Shown here piece after piece: positions 22,881 through 27,440 of a stretch of 27,440 nt of DNA. This DNA comes from Tieghemiomyces parasiticus (taxonomy: Eukaryota > Kickxellomycota > Dimargaritomycetes > Dimargaritales > Dimargaritaceae). The stretch spans positions 1 through 27,440 of the forward strand of contig JANBPT010000637.1 in NCBI GenBank assembly GCA_027575765.1, read 5' to 3'. A program made the position numbers and the translations under genes. The notes beneath the pieces were generated by a model. That model saw nothing but the letters and a program-made list of their open reading frames with translations, did no database searches and was not told the DNA's origin. Numbering within the stretch: the stretch's first letter is position 1; every line of letters starts with the position of its first letter.

Positions 22881-23645
22881 GCAGCGGCTACGGGTTGGGT
22901 CAGGCGAACCCAAGGACGATAGTGCAAGGCGGGGCCAGTGCCAGAGCGAATATGATGACAGCTGCGCGACTGCCGAACTAATAAGGAGAATATTGAGGAA
23001 GTTAAAGCCCTAAAAGGATAGCGGCGGGGACGCCTGTCAAAGTAGAAGACGCCATCCGGTAGATCAGGAAGGTTGGCGTCGCTACAACGGAATATCGAAT
23101 ATGGAAATAGGCTAATGGAAATGGTAATAAAATCGATATGCTTCAACTGATCGGATTAGTGGTTTAGGGTACCACAGTTTCTTTTATGTATTTTCTTACA
23201 TTTCACATGCCTGTCTTTGCTGAAGCTCTTATGATAGAGTGGTCCAAGGGAATATCAAAGATGTGTATCCACCGGCCTCCTCAATAAATAGCAGACTGCC
23301 ATATTACCTACATTTCTTTATATCGTATTCTCGCCCTGTAAAATTTACTCTACACGACAGTGAGCTGGCATAGCCTTAAACCCAGCCCTCTGATCCATAT
23401 CCCAAGTGAGGCTAACAGGTGGCCTTTCCGTAACAAGCAGTGTCACCCAGCCTTGATGACTACACCTTATAGTAGCTAATCCATGTAAGGCCTAGCTTCC
23501 TACCCCCACCCTTCCAGTACCTTCATTATCCAAATCAGGTGAAGCCTACTATTCCTTTATGGCCTTGTCATGTTTATTCCTAATCAAATGGCTACTCACC
23601 ATCCTCCCCTTCTTACTGGTGCCTGTTCGATTTATTTATTAAGTC

Positions 23646-23734
23646 TACAATCACCAGGTTGTCATTAAACGGCCAATACCACACTACATAAATATAAGTT
23701 GACTTGCCTGTGCAATGATCAACTGGTGATTGTA
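23646..23734. repeat. Imperfect inverted repeat next to the tRNA gene
   Basis: TACAATCACCAGGTTGTCATT at the left end pairs with AATGATCAACTGGTGATTGTA at the right end. The outer 12 bp are perfect and the inner part needs two single-base gaps. The loop is about 47 nt and AT-rich. It lies 38 bp from the 3' end of the initiator tRNA gene. It may be a small palindromic element such as a MITE remnant, or a structured non-coding RNA; no second copy is visible in the window. Confidence 0.65.
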
Positions 23735-23757
23735 ATAAAATCAGCATATTCACCAAT

Positions 23758-23761
23758 AAAA
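23758..23761 (-). terminator. Pol III oligo-T terminator of the tRNA gene
   Basis: TTTT on the minus strand about 10 nt after the tRNA 3' end, the usual RNA polymerase III stop signal. Confidence 0.7.
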
Positions 23762-23771
23762 TCTATTCCAA

Positions 23772-23843
23772 TAGCGAAGCTACGTTTCGATCGTAGGACC
23801 TCAGGGTTATGAGCCCTGCGCGCTTCCGCTGCGCCACTCCGCT
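23772..23843 (-). tRNA. Initiator tRNA-Met (CAU)
   Basis: 72-nt intronless cytosolic initiator tRNA that starts translation. On the minus strand it folds as follows: a 7-bp acceptor stem (AGCGGAG/CUUCGCU, one G-U pair), a GCGC/GCGC D stem, a CAGGG/CCCUG anticodon stem with loop CUCAUAA (anticodon CAU), a 5-nt variable loop, a CUACG/CGUAG T stem with loop AUCGAAA, and discriminator A73. A1:U72 and the A54/A60 T loop are the hallmarks that separate eukaryotic initiators from elongator tRNA-Met and from bacterial or organellar initiators. It closely resembles the yeast initiator through the D and anticodon arms. No CCA is encoded. The internal promoter boxes lie within the gene and the oligo-T terminator is just downstream. 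Confidence 0.97.
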
Positions 23844-23973
23844 ATATATTGGTGTGTGAAGCCGAGCACGGCTTCTCCCTTTGAGGAGCTGTAATAGGCC
23901 GCGCCTATACAACCATCGAAAAGTAACAAAAGAAAGGAGACCGGGCGACCTTGGGGAGAGGCCCGGAAGAGAC

Positions 23974-23994
23974 GGGGGGCCAGCCAGGCCCCCC
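23974..23994. repeat. Strong GC hairpin upstream of the tRNA gene
   Basis: Perfect 8-bp arms GGGGGGCC and GGCCCCCC around loop AGCCA, about 130 bp on the 5' side of the tRNA gene, within a GC-rich island (about 23860-24000) that contrasts with the AT-rich surroundings. Function unknown. Confidence 0.65.
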
Positions 23995-24333
23995 ACCAAT
24001 TAGCGTCAATCATTTATTATAGTCATAGTATATAAGCCGGGCCCAAGTGTGTAACACAGGACCCGGCAGCTTATTCCCGATTCCTGTCCCATAGTGCCAT
24101 CCGTTGGCACTATTTCGTTAGTAAAGTCTAGTACCAATATCCCCTCAAGCTCGTTTGTTGGTAACGTTTCTAGATTTTGTTTTGAGGTTTTCTCCGTCAA
24201 TAGTTAACCTATTGAACTTTGCGTTACAGATTCGGACAGCCCTGGTCCGACTGTACTTTCCTGAACTCTCCACTTCGTCTCGGAGGTTCTTTTGAAAGCA
24301 GGACTGGCTCCAGATACCAGTCCGCTTTACAGG

Positions 24334-24746
24334 TGTTGTGCCGACACCTGCTTTGCCTCTTGAAGGTATCTGACGGGCACGTCAGCACGGGGAAAACGTA
24401 AACACTAGCCAACCCTTCTAAGGGGAAAGCTAGGATCAAAGTTTTAAGGTTACACACCTTATGTAGGGGGATGCAGATCCTTCCCCGCGCACAAGTATAA
24501 AAGCAAGCCCGTGCAGTTAGGCAAGGGCTTGCCAGCTATTTTCTATTTTTTGATTCATCTGGTAAACTTTATTTTATGTTATTTTTCTGTATCAATAACC
24601 ACACTGTACCCATCTCATACTATTTACTTTTGACACTCACATAAACAATCCCGTCTGTTGACATATTCTTCCAGATTTGCCATTGGGCCCAGACCATTGT
24701 TGCGTATAGCCTAACCAAAGACCTCCGCCTAGGGCTGAGCACCACA
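24334..24746 (+). repeat. Solo LTR-like element, copy 1
   Basis: First of four diverged direct copies. Ends are TGTTGTGC and GCACCACA. Shared blocks in order: GACACCTGCTTTGCCTCTTGAA near the 5' end (with differences), AGTTTTAAGGTTA, a GGGGGATG/GATCC block, a TATA-like AAGTATAAAAGCAAG, a GCAAGCCC/GGGCTTGC hairpin, CATACTATTT, and an imperfect GGCCCA segment near the 3' end. Length 413 bp. TG...CA ends, a central TATA box and the length fit a retrotransposon LTR without internal region. A MITE is the alternative. No clean target-site duplication is seen. Confidence 0.6.
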
Positions 24747-25760
24747 GTGATGTACGCCAGGGCTACTAGGATATTAGCCGGGTACCTGAGCTTGGTTCAT
24801 TTGTTTTGGATATTTTGTTAGCTCTGGTGGCCACCGGATGTGGCCACCGGAAGGGTATTCTTTTAGCTTGTTGTTCTAGCTACTGACAATGATGGTAACA
24901 TGACAACAACTCCATTGACAGTAGGCTCCACCATCCAATAGTAGTCTATTCTTTAGTATATATTTTGTTTCCATTGCACCTAATAATAAATTGACACCTC
25001 TTTCCTGAAAAACCATACCTTTAACCCTTTTATTATTAGAACTCAATTCCGTTAATTAACAAGGCACAACATTTGTGGAGTCCAGATGAACTTAGGACTC
25101 CTGAAGATTCCTGGTGGAGTAGGGCATGGGAGGAGATTATCCTAACTACCATAGGTCGCCTATAATGCCAGGGAAAGGACAAGAAATTGTATGATAGGTC
25201 ATGGGAAATTACCAGGATGCATTCCATACAGTCCAGCTACATCCCCACCAATGGGAACCCCGATTTTCCCATGACCTTAGTTTCATAACATTTTGATTTT
25301 ATAAGTTTCATGTCATGGTTTGCAAACATTATCCACCACCCAAGGATAATGGACGCAATTAAATCCAACCAGTTAAGAACTATCTTCTCTTTTATCTATT
25401 TAAGGGCCAAGCATCTGCATCCTATAGCCTGGGGAGTATTTTCCCTACCCTGCCTTGGGGTATCCAGTTCTACATTAAAAATGGTATATATATCTAGTCT
25501 TTGCATTTTTGTGACAGAAGTATTAAAATGGTTTATCAAAAATGGTCAGATAGTAGCAAGGAAAACGGTGTCAATTGAGTATCCTGGAATTTGCCCCCCT
25601 TTCCAGTTCCGGGTGATGGCAACCTGGGGTTTTATGTCCCCAAGGTCAGCAAGTTAAAATAAGCTCAGTAGCAAATAAACTATAAGCTATGAAGACATGA
25701 TGGAAAAGCAAGGAAGGTTAAAAGTAAAGGCAGTGCGGAATGCTGCCACCATCACATTTA
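24747..25760. other. AT-rich spacer between LTR-like copies 1 and 2
   Basis: About 1 kb without a recognisable gene. It holds a tandem duplication at 24827-24852 and an inverted pair (CTAATAATAA near 24980, TTATTATTAG near 25029-25038). The longest open frame is 115 codons, at 25310-25657 on the plus strand, Lys- and Ile-rich, with no known motif. It may include remnants of a mobile element too decayed to identify by eye. Confidence 0.5.
24827..24852. repeat. Tandem 13-bp duplication
   Basis: GTGGCCACCGGAT followed directly by GTGGCCACCGGAA: two copies with one difference, each containing a self-complementary GTGGCCAC core, set in AT-rich DNA. Confidence 0.75.
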
Positions 25761-26160
25761 GTGGTGCCAACACCAGCTTTCCCTCTTGAAGGCATCTAAC
25801 GGGCACGTCAATACCCTAAAAGCGTAAACTGCCAATCCCCTTTAGGGGGAAAGGCAGGACTAAGTTCTAAGGTTACACGCAATATGCAGGAGGATGTGGA
25901 TCCTTTCCCCACACCCAAGTATAACATGTGAGCCCGCGCAGGTAAGCAAGGGCTTGCCAGTCACTTTTTGGATTATGAATATTCTCCACCTTGATTGTAA
26001 TCTTTTATTTATTCTAGTAGTTGGGACACCGTCGCGGTCCCATACTATTTACAATTACACCAAAGTAAACAAACCCTATTTGACCCCGTTTTGCTATTGG
26101 GCCTAGGCTGTTGTTGTGTATGGCCCAACCAAACCCCTGCCACTAGGGCCTAGCACCACA
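25761..26160 (+). repeat. Solo LTR-like element, copy 2
   Basis: Second copy, 400 bp, in the same orientation. It starts GTGGTGCCAACACC and ends CTAGCACCACA. It keeps the CCTCTTGAAGG block, TTCTAAGGTTACACGCAATA, the GGATCC block, AAGTATAAC, the GCAAGGGCTTGCCAG block, and ACACCGTCGCGGTCCCATAC, which is shared almost exactly with copy 3. CATTT-like bases occur just outside both ends, but homology to copy 3 extends left of the start, so this is not a secure target-site duplication. Confidence 0.65.
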
Positions 26161-26550
26161 TTTGTAATACTGGGTTTAGGCACAACCCCAAAATACGTGT
26201 CGAAGTAGGAACTAGTTGGAGAGTTAAAGTTCTAAGGATTAAACACAATGAACTATTTAGAGAAATAATGTGTGTTTTATTCAGAGTAACGAAAAGGTGG
26301 CCCGTTTTATATGTGGACAAGGAGGGGTTTTGATAAAATTGATCGCCTAAAGTTGTAAAGTCGGTTGAAAAGGAAGAGCAATGTAGCAATAGGTGATAGC
26401 AATGGCGGAGGAATAATTAATATATCAAAGGAAAAACAGTCAGACTTAATCACGCTTGATGTCTGATAACGATGGGTATACCACAAGGATTGTGAGTAGC
26501 TGGTGGAGATTCAGGAACAGGCGCCAACGTAGGCACTCTCATCACAATTT
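26161..26550. other. Spacer between LTR-like copies 2 and 3
   Basis: About 390 bp of AT-rich sequence. No gene, tRNA or clear repeat seen. The last roughly 15 bp (ATCACAATTT) resemble the bases before copy 2, so the repeat may begin slightly upstream of the marked ends. Confidence 0.5.
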
Positions 26551-26946
26551 TGTGGTGCAGACACCTGCTTTTCCTCTTGAAAGGATTTAGCAGACTTGCC
26601 AATAACAAGGAAACGTAAGCAATGGCTAATCACCCTATGGGGAAAAACCACTCAAAGTTTTAAGGTTATGAGCAATATGCAGGGGGATGTAGATCCTATC
26701 CCCTGCATACAAGTATAAGGAGCAAGCCAGCACTGGTAGGAAAGGGCTCGCCAGTTAAATTCTCCTAATTATTTTATCTTTTATATTGCCTTTATTTATT
26801 TTTTCATCGCTGGAACACCGTTGCGGTCCCATACTATTTTCCTTAGTTCCGCTAGTAAACAAACTGTATTACCAATTGCCGTCGGACACAGACAGTTGTG
26901 GCGTACTGTCCGATCGTCACCCTAGTTTCTACGACCTAGCACCACA
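26551..26946 (+). repeat. Solo LTR-like element, copy 3
   Basis: Third copy, 396 bp, with the cleanest ends: TGTGGTGC at the start and its exact reverse complement GCACCACA at the end. It contains AGTTTTAAGGTTATGAGCAA, CAGGGGGATGTAGATCC, AAGTATAAGGAGCAAGCC, a GGGCTCGCCAG block and ACACCGTTGCGGTCCCATAC. It is the best representative for building a consensus of the family. Confidence 0.65.
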
Positions 26947-27378
26947 TGTTGTGCGATGAGAACGCCTCTCATCCAGCCTGTTCCTAAACCAGCACCAGCG
27001 ACTCACGATTCTCATGACATACCTGTAGTCCGCCAGGCCACATCACCCTCTAATCAACTAGTTTCTATTTTTATGTCACTTTTCTCTTCTTTAACCTTCT
27101 TCTATATTCTCCTTCTATTTATATCCTTGGCTACGTAAGTACATATATTTATCACTAAACCCCCATGTTACTCCATCATATCTTTCCAGACTATAAAATT
27201 TGCCTTTGCGCCTAACCTGTCCATATATAAAAAGGACTACTATTTCTTCTATTAATACAGCATCAGTTTTACACCAACCATGTTAGCCCTGAACTCCGTT
27301 CCAATTCATAGCACGTCAAACCTTAATCACTTAATATCTCCTTTTGAAGATGCTTTCGCTAAAACCCCACACCAATTG
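26947..27378. other. Spacer between LTR-like copies 3 and 4
   Basis: About 430 bp. It includes a 60-codon plus-strand frame at 26956-27138 whose last 25 residues are hydrophobic (a phenylalanine- and leucine-rich segment like a membrane helix) after a proline-rich start. With no family match and AT-rich surroundings I do not call it a gene. A TATATAAA-like stretch lies near 27223-27230. Confidence 0.4.
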
Positions 27379-27440
27379 TGTGGCGCGGACACCGGCTTTG
27401 CCGCATGAAGGGATCTAGTGGATGCACCAATACGCCAAGA
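27379..27440 (+). repeat. Solo LTR-like element, copy 4 (cut by window edge)
   Basis: Starts TGTGGCGCGGACACCGGCTT and continues with a TTGCCGCATGAAGGGATCTA block matching the first 60 bp of copies 1-3. Preceded by ACACCAATTG, similar to the bases before copies 2 and 3. The rest lies beyond position 27440. Confidence 0.6.

Larger units (their letters stand above)
19283..23645. other. Long intergenic stretch without a recognisable gene
   Basis: About 4.3 kb between the NRPS leader and the tRNA region. Open frames here are short (longest about 150 codons), overlap each other on both strands, and none has a recognisable motif, signal peptide or conserved-looking composition. No half of a C domain that would complete the NRPS N terminus is visible on the minus strand next to the gene. 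The stretch contains a GA-rich microsatellite, a short AT palindrome and a small hairpin, listed separately. Base composition becomes more AT-rich from about 22140 onward. Confidence 0.6.

Noticed and set aside
23763..23999. 78-codon minus-strand frame with Pro- and Gly-rich start
   Set aside because: It reads through the whole initiator tRNA gene and the GC hairpin, so it is not a protein gene.
25310..25657. Retrotransposon polyprotein fragment between LTR-like copies
   Set aside because: Neither strand shows reverse transcriptase, integrase, protease or chromodomain motifs.
26956..27138. 60-codon frame with a hydrophobic C terminus, possible small membrane protein
   Set aside because: AT-rich DNA readily gives Phe/Leu/Ile runs; no family match, and it starts only 10 bp after an LTR-like element.

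Overview
The window is eukaryotic, most likely from a fungus. It holds (i) a very large multimodular non-ribosomal peptide synthetase (NRPS) in one open frame on the minus strand and (ii) a nuclear-type initiator tRNA-Met with A1:U72 and an AUCGAAA T loop. The NRPS is GC-rich in codon use and the flank is visibly AT-richer. An early-diverging fungal lineage is possible because the 19-kb gene appears intronless, but the sequence alone does not settle the taxon.

Positions 1-19094 (minus strand): one uninterrupted reading frame of at least 6364 codons, starting at the ATG at 19094 and still open at the left edge. N to C, the domains read: C-domain remnant, A1-T1, C2, a decayed module (A-domain tail, T-like domain without its serine, C-like domain without its catalytic His), A2-T2, C3-A3-T3, C4-A4-T4, C5-A5-T5-E, and C6, which is cut by the window edge. 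This predicts an assembly line that activates five amino acids within the window, epimerises the fifth residue, and continues beyond position 1. Modules 3-5 are near-equal in length (about 3.15 kb each) and share unusual motifs, so they look like tandem duplicates.

Positions 19095-19300: presumptive promoter and leader, with a TATA-like box and a 15-codon upstream ORF. Positions 19300-23640: about 4.3 kb with no recognisable gene, only simple repeats and short palindromes. Positions 23646-23994: an 89-bp imperfect hairpin, the initiator tRNA gene (minus strand) with its oligo-T terminator, and a GC-rich hairpin on its 5' side. Positions 24334-27440: four diverged direct copies of a roughly 400-bp element with TGTGGTGC...GCACCACA ends and an internal TATA-like box, best read as solo LTR-like relics. 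All four lie on the upstream side of the tRNA gene, and between them is AT-rich DNA without a convincing gene.

No tailoring enzyme, transporter, regulator or phosphopantetheinyl transferase is visible, so the rest of any biosynthetic cluster must lie to the left of the window or elsewhere.
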